Source: Hyphococcus sp. (GTDB taxonomy: Bacteria; Pseudomonadota; Alphaproteobacteria; Caulobacterales; Parvularculaceae). Taken from it: a stretch of 16,725 nucleotides of DNA. The first letter of the stretch is position 1. Each line of letters begins with the position of its first letter. Where the stretch lies: positions 1 through 16,725 of the forward strand of contig BQJG01000068.1 in NCBI GenBank assembly GCA_021604585.1, in the 5' to 3' direction. Under the pieces are notes generated by a model, which had not been told where the DNA came from, made no database searches, and saw only the letters and a list, made by a program, of their open reading frames with translations. The position numbers and the translations under genes were made by a program. Below are positions 1-6,724 of this stretch, in pieces.

Positions 1-389
1 AAAATCTCGGTGTGGATGCGTTCATAATCGGCGCCGTCGCGGCAAAGAATGCGCAATAAATAATCCGACAGGCCGGCCATTAGATAGCATTCCATAATCT
101 CGCGATGATGCGTGACCGCTTTTTCAAACGCCGTTAGTGTCGCCTGTTGCTGATTTTTAAGCGTCGCCTGAACGAAGACGGAGGTTTCCAGTCCCGCTTC
201 GCGCTCATCGACGATGACGACCTGCTGGGTGATCACGCCGGTGCGCCAAAGCTCTTTCACCCGCTTATGGCAGGCTGATGGCGAGAGCCCGACCCGCTCG
301 CCCAGTTCGGTGAACGGCGCCTGACCGTCCTCCTGCAGGACTTTCAGGATCGCCCGGTCGAACCGATCCATGACACGAATCTCATTCAT
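1..389 (-). CDS. Lrp/AsnC family transcriptional regulator (3-prime end outside window)
   Basis: This DNA-binding regulator probably responds to an amino acid and controls the divergent alanine dehydrogenase gene. I read 129 residues before the window edge cuts it. The N-terminus MNEIRVMDRFDRAILKVLQ is the usual start of the Lrp winged helix-turn-helix. The recognition region around residues 26-48 (LGERVGLSPSACHKRVKEL) is highly typical, and from about residue 68 the sequence enters the RAM effector-binding domain (VFVQATLKN). Family members are about 150-165 residues long, so roughly 25-35 residues are missing. The ATG at 389 has a GAGG ribosome site 8-9 bases upstream; a second in-frame ATG lies at 371. 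In rhizobia a comparable Lrp-type activator, AldR, sits divergent from the alanine dehydrogenase gene. The same role here is inference from position and family. Confidence 0.93.
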   Translation of the reverse strand, partial: MNEIRVMDRFDRAILKVLQEDGQAPFTELGERVGLSPSACHKRVKELWRTGVITQQVVIVDEREAGLETSVFVQATLKNQQQATLTAFEKAVTHHREIMECYLMAGLSDYLLRILCRDGADYERIHTEI

Positions 390-505
390 CAAAGCCGCCT
401 CATTATGAATCACGTATCGATAAATATCTATATAACCGGAAAATATCAAAAATATCCTCGGAAATGAGAATATAGTTCGCGCCAAATCAACCCCGGGAGG
501 ATCCC
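390..505. promoter_or_regulatory. Divergent lrp-ald promoter region, AT-rich, with a candidate Lrp box at 438-457
   Basis: These 116 bases between two divergent genes are strikingly AT-rich against their surroundings. They hold an imperfect dyad at 438-457 (GGA, 14 AT-rich bases, TCC), the general shape and length of an Lrp/AsnC operator. A perfect 8-base palindrome TATCGATA is at 415-422. A plausible -10 for ald is TATAGT at 471-476; 17 bases upstream there is no recognisable -35, only A-rich sequence that overlaps the dyad. That would fit a promoter needing an activator bound there. The motifs are seen directly; their use by the adjacent regulator is inferred. Confidence 0.5.
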
Positions 506-1621
506 ATGCTGGTCGGCGTTCCAAAAGAAATCAAAAACCACGAATACCGCGTCGGGCTGGTTCCCGGCAGCGTCCGCGAATATGTGCAGAACGGCCACGA
601 CGTGCTGGTCGAAACCGGCGCTGGCGCCGGCATCAAAGCAAGCGATGCAGACTATGTTGCGGCGGGCGCCAAGATCGCCCCGGACGCGAAAACGGTGTTC
701 GCCAAGGCGGACATGATCGTCAAAGTGAAAGAGCCGCAGCCCGGCGAATGGGTGCAGCTCCGCGAAGGTCAAATTCTTTACACTTATCTTCACCTGGCGC
801 CCGATCCGAAACAGGCGCGCGGTCTTATGGAATCCGGCGTCACCGCCGTCGCCTATGAAACCGTCACCGATTCATGGGGCGGGCTGCCCTTGCTGGCGCC
901 GATGAGCGAAGTCGCCGGGCGTCTTTCGATTCAGGCGGCGGCCTATGCGCTCACTGCGCATCAAGGCGGACGCGGTTTATTGATGGGCGGCGTGCCCGGC
1001 GTGTTGCCGGCGAAAGTTCTGGTGATTGGCGGCGGCGTTGTCGGCACGCATGCGGCGCGCATGGCTGTCGGCCTTGGCGCTGATGTCACCATTCTTGATC
1101 GCTCGAACCGGCGCCTCGCCGAACTCGACGAGTTATTTGAGGGCCGCGCGAAGACGCGCTACTCGACCTTTGAAGCGCTGGATGAGGAAACCGATGTCGC
1201 CGACGTTGTGGTTGGCGCCGTGCTGATCCCGGGCGCCTCGGCGCCAAAACTGGTGACGCGGGAAATGCTGAAAGGCATGAAAGCGGGTTCTGTTCTCGTT
1301 GACGTTGCTATCGACCAGGGCGGCTGTTTCGAGACATCACACGCCACCACCCATCAAGACCCAACTTACGTGGTTGACGACGTCATTCATTATTGCGTGG
1401 CGAACATGCCCGGCGCCGTTCCGCTAACGTCGTCCCATGCGCTCAACAATGCGACTCTCGGCTTCGGGCTCCAACTGGCTAATAAAGGCCTCGCCGCGCT
1501 CAAGGAAAATAAACACCTGCGCGACGGCCTCAACGTCCACAAAGGCCATGTGACCTACAAGGCGGTCTCCGAAGCGCTGGACTGCGACTATGTTCCAGCC
1601 GCCGACGCCCTGAACGCCTGA
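506..1621 (+). CDS. ald: Alanine dehydrogenase
   Basis: This enzyme interconverts L-alanine with pyruvate and ammonia using NAD in the cytoplasm, usually to catabolise alanine. The 371 residues match the family's full length of about 370. The N-terminal signature VPKEIKNHEYRVGLVP fits the alanine dehydrogenase/transhydrogenase family and includes R15. Substrate and catalytic residues fall at the expected places: K75 in VKVKEP, H96 in LHLAP and D270 in VAIDQGG. The NAD-binding Rossmann loop is GGGVVG at 175-180, with D198 ending the next strand to contact the ribose. The ATG has a strong GGGAGG site at 495-500. The divergent Lrp-type regulator and the hairpin after the stop suggest a single-gene unit induced by an amino acid. 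No key residue is missing. Confidence 0.97.
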   Translation: MLVGVPKEIKNHEYRVGLVPGSVREYVQNGHDVLVETGAGAGIKASDADYVAAGAKIAPDAKTVFAKADMIVKVKEPQPGEWVQLREGQILYTYLHLAPDPKQARGLMESGVTAVAYETVTDSWGGLPLLAPMSEVAGRLSIQAAAYALTAHQGGRGLLMGGVPGVLPAKVLVIGGGVVGTHAARMAVGLGADVTILDRSNRRLAELDELFEGRAKTRYSTFEALDEETDVADVVVGAVLIPGASAPKLVTREMLKGMKAGSVLVDVAIDQGGCFETSHATTHQDPTYVVDDVIHYCVANMPGAVPLTSSHALNNATLGFGLQLANKGLAALKENKHLRDGLNVHKGHVTYKAVSEALDCDYVPAADALNA

Positions 1622-1639
1622 TTTGGCCTGATTTCATTG

Positions 1640-1690
1640 AATTTATCCGCCTTGGACCGCTCCAGAAAGCGGCTTCCGGGCGGATAAGTT
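1640..1690 (+). terminator. Large nested hairpin downstream of ald
   Basis: A perfect 9-base inverted repeat (TTATCCGCC at 1643-1651, GGCGGATAA at 1679-1687) extends to 12 pairs with one G-U pair at 1640-1690. Inside it is a second perfect stem, CCGCT 1657-1661 with AGCGG 1668-1672, around a six-base loop, and GGA 1654-1656 can pair with TCC 1675-1677. It starts 19 bases after the ald stop codon, so transcription termination or mRNA 3-prime end protection is likely. Only a weak T-run (GTTTC) follows, so it is not a textbook intrinsic terminator. Confidence 0.6.
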
Positions 1691-1701
1691 TCTGCTGCAA
1701 C

Positions 1702-1715
1702 GCGACAAATGTCGC
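1702..1715. repeat. Short perfect inverted repeat, possible operator
   Basis: GCGACA at 1702-1707 and TGTCGC at 1710-1715 are exact inverted copies separated by AA. The site lies in the 209-base gap between ald and the small exported-protein gene, 115 bases before the latter's start codon. The size and symmetry fit a dimeric regulator site. I cannot name the regulator, and the arms could arise by chance in GC-rich DNA. Confidence 0.3.
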
Positions 1716-1830
1716 TTCCTCGCGAAAATATTACCTCATCATAAGACATTCAGGCTTTGTTCGGCTTGATTACAGCTTGCAGCCGGGCGGCGATTAGGGG
1801 CATATTCCGCCCGGAGAGAGGGAACTAGCC

Positions 1831-2178
1831 ATGCAACTTGCCAGAATCACAAGTATCGCTTTTGCGATGACTGCAGGATTCAGCATGGGCCCGGCGCAGG
1901 CCAGCGCCTCTCCAGCCGCCTTTGAAGAGCCCATCATCATGCTCGCGTCCGCCGACGCCGAAGCGCGCAAAAGCGTGTCCTTCGATTTCAAAGGCGTCTT
2001 GCACAGCTTCATCAGCGTCGAGGAACAAGGCCGCACCACCAAAGTTGCAACAGCCGGTCATGACGCAAAAGAATGCCAGGTCGAAAAAGAAAAGTCTGAA
2101 GCGAAAGACACCAAAGACGCAAAGAAATCTGCCAAGAAAGGCCCGCAGGGCCCGGAACCAATTTACTTCGCGTTCTAG
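1831..2178 (+). CDS. Small exported lysine/glutamate-rich protein of unknown function
   Basis: I do not recognise the family. The 115-residue product begins with a Sec-type signal peptide (MQLARITSIAFAMTAGFS, then MGPAQASAS, with likely cleavage after AQA near residue 24). A middle part (about 45-75) contains SVSFDFKGVLHSFISVEEQG, which looks folded. A low-complexity charged region (about 78-105, mainly K, E, A and D) follows, and the end GPEPIYFAF is hydrophobic and aromatic. The start has an AGAGGGA ribosome site seven bases upstream. It stands alone, convergent with the PepSY gene 54 bases away, and is followed by no clear terminator. An exported or periplasmic location is a fair inference; any function is not. 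Confidence 0.75.
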   Translation: MQLARITSIAFAMTAGFSMGPAQASASPAAFEEPIIMLASADAEARKSVSFDFKGVLHSFISVEEQGRTTKVATAGHDAKECQVEKEKSEAKDTKDAKKSAKKGPQGPEPIYFAF

Positions 2179-2232
2179 AAATTTTTATCCGCTAAACCCT
2201 GGTACAAAAATACGCAGCATTTGCGGCTGGCG

Positions 2233-2991
2233 CTACGCGTCGGTTGAATTGGTTTCAGTCTCTGATTTACGTCTGTGACGTCCCGTCGCCAGCATCAAAT
2301 CGTGATGGTACCGCCCTCGCCCCAGACGCAAGATCACGATCCAAATTCCGGAAATCGAAAAAATCAATCCGGTCACCGCCGCCGTAATCACCAGCGGATT
2401 ATTGAAATTCTCACGATCCTTGTAGTCCATGATGTGCAGCATCCAGAAAAAATCATAGACCCGCCAGACATCATTGCGCCGCGCGCGCACTTCGCCCGTG
2501 TCTGGCAAAACATAAATCCGCGTGTGCAGTTTGTCGCTCATATCGAGGCGCCATACCGGCGTCGCGCCGCGATATTCATGGGGCGGATTATTCATCAGCG
2601 TCGCCCGGACAATCTTGCCCTCGCCGACATAATCCTGTTCCGCCACTCTGCGCGCCTGCGCTTCTTTCAGCGGCGTAATTTTCTCGCCGGTCGAAGCGTC
2701 GAACATTGCGGCGCCGCCAGGCCGCCGCGCCAAATAGACAGGACGCCCCATAAAGCGGCGAAGCTCGACAGACGTCGCGCCTTCCGTCTGGGCGATAATG
2801 CCGCCCGGCGAGGCGTAGGTCTCCGGCTCCAATGCGATAGGTTCGGAGACGAACATGCTGGTCTCGCCGCGCACCAGCTCAATCGGAAACACGCTCATGA
2901 CGGCGCCACTGGCCATCCACAAAAGCACCTGAACGCCGAGCAGCAATCCCGCCCAAAGATGGACGCGCTGGACGATCGCTTTAACGGTCAT
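2233..2991 (-). CDS. PepSY domain-containing inner-membrane protein
   Basis: The 252-residue protein has one membrane helix near the N-terminus (about 8-34, WAGLLLGVQVLLWMASGAVM). A large periplasmic part follows, and a second helix lies at about 199-222 (LVITAAVTGLIFSISGIWIVI) with a basic cytoplasmic tail rich in R and H. The periplasmic part ends in a PepSY-like segment: WRLDMSDKLHTRIYVLPDTGEV, followed by the typical VWRVYDFFWMLHIMDY, whose conserved aromatic and His residues sit just before helix two. PepSY proteins are associated with peptidase inhibition or with iron and flavin redox at the membrane; I cannot tell which applies. Its ATG overlaps the stop of the DUF885 gene by four bases (ATGA), so translation is probably coupled. 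Confidence 0.85.
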   Translation of the reverse strand: MTVKAIVQRVHLWAGLLLGVQVLLWMASGAVMSVFPIELVRGETSMFVSEPIALEPETYASPGGIIAQTEGATSVELRRFMGRPVYLARRPGGAAMFDASTGEKITPLKEAQARRVAEQDYVGEGKIVRATLMNNPPHEYRGATPVWRLDMSDKLHTRIYVLPDTGEVRARRNDVWRVYDFFWMLHIMDYKDRENFNNPLVITAAVTGLIFSISGIWIVILRLGRGRYHHDLMLATGRHRRKSETETNSTDA

Positions 2992-4382
2992 TCGCCCGCC
3001 GCCCCTCTCGCCATCCTGTTTCCAGCTATGTCAGAAGCGGAGAGCGGTGTTGTCAGCAAGGTCTCGAATACATCCCAGCGGCTGCGCCCATCGACCGCGT
3101 TGCGCTCAACATAGGCGGCGGCGAGATCGCGGCCGAGATTATAATTCAAAACATAACCGCGATAGGTCTCGATGAAGCGAACCCCTTGCTCCGCCCGTTC
3201 GCGCGACTGCAATCCGTAAACTTTCAACATCTCGATTGCTTCGTCGCGCGAAATTTTCCCGTCGAGATAATTGCGCGCAATCATATTGCGGGAATGTGAA
3301 AGCCTCTTTCGCAGCGTGTTCAACGCTTCGAGCTTCACCGCTTTCGCCGGATCAAGGCCGGCAAGCGGAAACAGCACATCACGTTCAAACGCGATTTTTT
3401 CCTGTTCGGGAAAGGCGAGCTCAATGCCGTAATTCGCCGAGCCTTCCGCCGTCACCGAAAGTGGTGAGAATAGCGGGTAAACTGAATACTCAATCCACCC
3501 GGCGCCATTGAGAACGTCGCGTTCAAGAAGAACATTCCAAGTGTGGTGACCGGGATAGCCTTCATGGCAACCGAGGTCGACAGCGCGATCAATGATGATC
3601 GGAAAGTCAGTATTGACCTGAATAAGACTTTCATGGCCGCCCTGATACCAGTTGTAACCGCTCCAGGGCTTGTCCGTCACAAACTCAAGACTGAAGCGTT
3701 CATCATCCGGCAATGCGTAATGCGCAAGCGTTCGCTTGCGGCATTCGGCGATAGCGGCGCCGAACACGGCTTGCAGTTTGTCCGCCGGCACTGCGAGAGA
3801 ATTACGGAATGCATCGACGCGATCGGCGAGCGTTCCCTCACCCGGCAGCAACACATCAATCTCATCCAGCACCGCATCGAATTGGGCTACATCATATTGA
3901 GGCGCAACGACATCATACAGCAGCCGCGTTTCTTCATTGAAGGAGAAGGTGCGGCCCTTGACCATTTGAATGCGTGTGAGCGCCGCGCGGGTTAGCTTTT
4001 CCAGCATGGCGCCCCGTATGGACGCATCCTGCGTATTGGCGCGGGCAACCGAAATCAGCAGCCCTTGCGCATCCTGTTCGAGCAAGTCGAGGGAGCGCGC
4101 TTCGGTTTTCGCCGCTTCCGCCCATTCGGCGGGACCGTGATAAGCATCGACAAAAGCTGGATCGTGTTCGCCAACCCCAAGCGCCAGCTTCACGAAGGCT
4201 TCGCCAAGACTGTTGAGACTCGCCGAGGATTTTTCGGTCACGACATAACGATCCGGCGCATCACTCTCAGCAGAGGCAAGATTGGCGGCCGCACTCTCGG
4301 CGGGAGACTGATCGCCGCCACAGGCGCTGAGCGCGAAGACAGCGCAAATAGCGAAACCCGTTTTGGCGGCGATCTTCATCAT
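2988..4382 (-). CDS. DUF885 family metallopeptidase-like lipoprotein
   Basis: This is probably a zinc-dependent peptidase anchored as a lipoprotein. The N-terminus is a lipoprotein signal (FAICAVFALSAC, lipobox LSAC with C21), followed by a flexible Ala/Ser-rich linker. The hallmark is HEGYPGHH at 273-280, the DUF885 form of an HExxxGHH zinc site. A downstream TAEGSANYG at 311-319 corresponds to the family's EGWA-type motif, with E313 as probable third ligand. At 464 residues it is shorter than the 550-600 common for DUF885 proteins. Two adjacent ATGs (4382 and 4379) are possible starts, nine bases after the upstream gene's stop codon. It is the middle gene of a three-gene operon and overlaps the PepSY gene by four bases. 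Substrate unknown. Confidence 0.88.
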   Translation of the reverse strand: MMKIAAKTGFAICAVFALSACGGDQSPAESAAANLASAESDAPDRYVVTEKSSASLNSLGEAFVKLALGVGEHDPAFVDAYHGPAEWAEAAKTEARSLDLLEQDAQGLLISVARANTQDASIRGAMLEKLTRAALTRIQMVKGRTFSFNEETRLLYDVVAPQYDVAQFDAVLDEIDVLLPGEGTLADRVDAFRNSLAVPADKLQAVFGAAIAECRKRTLAHYALPDDERFSLEFVTDKPWSGYNWYQGGHESLIQVNTDFPIIIDRAVDLGCHEGYPGHHTWNVLLERDVLNGAGWIEYSVYPLFSPLSVTAEGSANYGIELAFPEQEKIAFERDVLFPLAGLDPAKAVKLEALNTLRKRLSHSRNMIARNYLDGKISRDEAIEMLKVYGLQSRERAEQGVRFIETYRGYVLNYNLGRDLAAAYVERNAVDGRSRWDVFETLLTTPLSASDIAGNRMARGAAGE

Positions 4383-4391
4383 CGAACAACC

Positions 4392-4688
4392 TTAAACGGC
4401 CGTGCCGGAGAAGGTCGACGACCCGAATGCGCCGAGCTTGACTGTGCCGGAGATCGCATCGCCTTCGGTTTTGCCGGAGAACTCCAGCGTGATCGGCATT
4501 GGCGAGGTCACTTTGGCGTGCCACATCAGCGTGTCGCCCTCGACTTTGCCGTTTTCAATGGGCGCAGCGCCGGAGGGGCTGGTCATCTCACCAGTTAAAG
4601 CGTCGCCTTCCTGCTTAAGTGTCAAAACGCCTGTCTGGTCGCCCATTGGCGTTTTGATGGTGATGTTCCATTTGCCGTCTACAGCCAT
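4392..4688 (-). CDS. Small beta-rich protein of unknown function, first gene of the PepSY/DUF885 operon
   Basis: The 98 residues carry no signal peptide or membrane helix. They show regular alternation of strands and GD or GE turns (GKWNITIKTPMGDQTGVLTL, EGDALTGEM, VEGDTLMWHAKV, EGDAISGTVKLG), as in a small beta-barrel or lipocalin-like fold. Similar modules occur alone or fused to hydrolases in alphaproteobacteria, as far as I recall; I do not know a function. The start codon has a very strong ribosome site (AGAGGAGATC at 4693-4702), implying good expression. Its stop lies nine bases before the DUF885 start, so the genes are almost surely cotranscribed. Confidence 0.8.
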   Translation of the reverse strand: MAVDGKWNITIKTPMGDQTGVLTLKQEGDALTGEMTSPSGAAPIENGKVEGDTLMWHAKVTSPMPITLEFSGKTEGDAISGTVKLGAFGSSTFSGTAV

Positions 4689-4737
4689 ATTTGATCTCCT
4701 CTAAATCCTGTTTGGGAATGGTTTTTGGTCGCGCCGA

Positions 4738-4765
4738 ACCTTAGCGATTAGGCCCACCTGTGCAA
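4738..4765 (-). promoter_or_regulatory. Candidate promoter for the small-beta/DUF885/PepSY operon
   Basis: On the minus strand TTGCAC (4765-4760) is followed, after 14 bases, by GCTAAGGT (4745-4738). This resembles the Caulobacter housekeeping promoter layout (TTGACGS, 10-14 bases, GCTANAWC) with several mismatches. It would start transcription near 4731, about 30 bases before the strong ribosome site. It is the only such pair I found in this gap, and the support is sequence resemblance alone. Confidence 0.3.
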
Positions 4766-4805
4766 GGGCTGGGCGCAGGTCAAAAGTGTCCGCATTCTCT
4801 AGGCT

Positions 4806-6257
4806 TTAGCGTACCAGCTTGACGCGCTCTCCCGCGCGCAACCCTTCGTTCGGGCCGATGGCGTTCATCACCCGGAAGCGCTCTTCTTTATATTGGTCAA
4901 ACGCCATGGTGCGCGAAATGCTGGCTGGCGTGTCGCCCCGTTGAACGGTAACCACATCGACCCGCGTCGCAGGCGGCGGATTGGCGGCCTGCATCGACAC
5001 GCTGCGCAGACTTTGCACGCTGCTGGCGATCGGTGGTTGCAATTGCCGAGACACATTGGCGGGCGTCACCCACAAGAAAATGTAATTCATCGTTCCCTGC
5101 CAGCGAACCACATAGGCGGAGACGTCTACGACGCCATTTTGGGTGTTCGCTTGCGCCTGACCAACCGCGCCGGGTCGGCCGGCAATGGTGATAGCGCGTG
5201 AGGCGCCGAGATTGACGCCGAGACTTTCCGAAAGCGGCCCATCGATAATTTGCTGCGGGCTCTCGCTGGCGGCAGCGCCGGTGAACTGCATCTGCGCGCC
5301 AGTTTGCGGCGACTGCGCCAAAACGGCGGTCGGTCCGTTATGCAACTCAAAGCCGTTCGGGACCGTGAAAGCGATGCCAATGCTGGGGTGAACAAAATCC
5401 CGCCCGCGAATAAAGCCTTGCTTCACCGGATCGTCGCCATAAAGCATGCCTTGAATATTGGCGAGATAAACGTCGCGGTCGCGCCCGGCGCCATTCCCGG
5501 CGCCCCGGACTTGCGCTTCGGCGGCCGCTCGGCGCACACGTTCCGGTGTGTTCGGGTGGGTCGACAGGAATTCCGGCGGACGTTCCGCGCCGGCGATCTG
5601 GCCTTCGAGCGCCGACCATTTGCCGAGCGTATCGAGAAACTCAGCCTGACCGATTGGGTCATAGCCGGCGCCCGCCATCATCCGTACACCAACCATATCG
5701 GCTTCATATTCCTGGGTGCGCGAGAATTTTAACAGATAAAGCTGCGCCGCCTGTCCGGCCATCTGCGCCGTGTCCTGATCGCCGGTGAGGATCGCAACCG
5801 CCGCCGCGCCAAGACCGGCGAGATTGCCGCGGCTGATGCGCTGCGCTGTGTGGCGTTCGTAAATATGGCCGATCTCGTGACCGATGACGCCGGCGACTTC
5901 CGCCTCGCTGTTCGCCAGGGCCAAAAGCCCGCGCGTTACATAAACATGACCGGGCAGCGCCATAGCGTTCACCACCGGACTGTCGAGCAGCGTGATCTGG
6001 ATCGGCGCTTGCGGGGCGCCGGGCGTTGCTGACGCGGCGAGCAGCTTTTGATGAATGCGCCGCACGTAGGAGGTGAGTTGCGGATCGTCCAGTTCGCCGC
6101 CAAAGGCTGCAAGAATTTTCGGGTGTTCCTGATTGCCAAGCGCAAGGCCCTGCTCGTCGGAAATGCCGAGCGGCCCGCCCGTTGACGCGCATGACCCGAG
6201 CGCGAGCGCTGCGGCGGCGACAATCGCCTTGCGAATAGTTGCACCCAGATTAGCCAC
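4806..6257 (-). CDS. M48 family metalloprotease lipoprotein with C-terminal LysM-like domain
   Basis: This is a probable periplasmic zinc protease of the BepA/YfgC type, which acts in outer-membrane protein quality control. From the GTG at 6257 the first 23 residues, ending ALALGSC, form a lipoprotein signal with lipobox LGSC. The zinc site HEIGH is at 127-131, and the third ligand lies in EYEAD near 183-187. STHPNTPERVRR near 232-243 matches the conserved His-bearing loop after the catalytic domain. The end (about 430-483, VDVVTVQRGDTPASISRTM) is LysM-like, suggesting peptidoglycan binding. I chose the GTG because GGGAGG lies about seven bases upstream; a TTG at 6272 would swallow that site into a longer N-terminus. 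Length is about 483 residues. Confidence 0.92.
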   Translation of the reverse strand: MANLGATIRKAIVAAAALALGSCASTGGPLGISDEQGLALGNQEHPKILAAFGGELDDPQLTSYVRRIHQKLLAASATPGAPQAPIQITLLDSPVVNAMALPGHVYVTRGLLALANSEAEVAGVIGHEIGHIYERHTAQRISRGNLAGLGAAAVAILTGDQDTAQMAGQAAQLYLLKFSRTQEYEADMVGVRMMAGAGYDPIGQAEFLDTLGKWSALEGQIAGAERPPEFLSTHPNTPERVRRAAAEAQVRGAGNGAGRDRDVYLANIQGMLYGDDPVKQGFIRGRDFVHPSIGIAFTVPNGFELHNGPTAVLAQSPQTGAQMQFTGAAASESPQQIIDGPLSESLGVNLGASRAITIAGRPGAVGQAQANTQNGVVDVSAYVVRWQGTMNYIFLWVTPANVSRQLQPPIASSVQSLRSVSMQAANPPPATRVDVVTVQRGDTPASISRTMAFDQYKEERFRVMNAIGPNEGLRAGERVKLVR

Positions 6258-6327
6258 GGCATCCTCCCACAATCATAACCCGCACGGAGCCTAGCACATC
6301 ACGCTAAGGAACAAAGGCAGCGGCGAC

Positions 6328-6624
6328 CTAGCTTTTGGGTTTGTTGCGGCGCCAGACTTCCATAGCCTGGGAGATAGCGAAGGTTTCGCGGTATTTCGGC
6401 GAGTCCGACGGGCGCGGCGGCCGGTCGCGGGTCAACTCCATGATCTCGGCGAGCTTGTTATGCGCCGCTCCCGCCTGCCCCGCGCCGATATAGGCATGCA
6501 GTTCAATCAGCGCATCGGATAACGGATCGTCCGCGCGAATAACGAAATAGGGCTCGTCCTCAGCGAGATCCTCATAGCAATCGAATTTCGACTTGTTGGC
6601 TTTCGAGCCGGTGGGCGCGGGCAT
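6328..6624 (-). CDS. Conserved-looking 98-residue protein of unknown function
   Basis: I do not recognise it with confidence. It has no signal peptide or membrane segment. A basic N-terminus (TGSKANKSKFDCYEDL) leads to an acidic motif DEPYFVIRADDPL, then a mostly helical part (ALIELHAYIGAGQAG, then HNKLAEIMEL) and a basic tail ending WRRNKPKS. The DEPYFVIRADDP stretch resembles short proteins I associate with phage and host genomes whose function is unassigned; that is recall, not proof. The ATG has CGGAG about eight bases upstream. It lies 70 bases before the M48 start on the same strand and could share its transcript. Codon use matches the neighbours. Confidence 0.72.
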   Translation of the reverse strand: MPAPTGSKANKSKFDCYEDLAEDEPYFVIRADDPLSDALIELHAYIGAGQAGAAHNKLAEIMELTRDRPPRPSDSPKYRETFAISQAMEVWRRNKPKS

Positions 6625-6724
6625 GTGGGTGCACTCCGATTGAGACGTTTATGTTGTGCGATTCGCGCCGTGTTCAATCAGACGGCAAGGGTTTCGCGCC
6701 ATCTTTAACAGCTGCGAGGCGTAT

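Noticed and set aside
446..793. A 115-codon minus-strand frame across the ald promoter and 5-prime end
   Set aside because: It is antisense to ald and runs through the AT-rich regulatory region; its protein is ald read in the wrong frame.
2275..3114. A 279-codon plus-strand frame rich in Arg, His and Gln opposite the PepSY gene
   Set aside because: Composition is that of a shadow frame, and it lies over a gene with clear membrane helices and operon context.
4806..6272. Longer M48 reading from a TTG at 6272
   Set aside because: The strong GGGAGG would lie inside the coding region; the GTG at 6257 has correct spacing and gives a clean lipoprotein signal.
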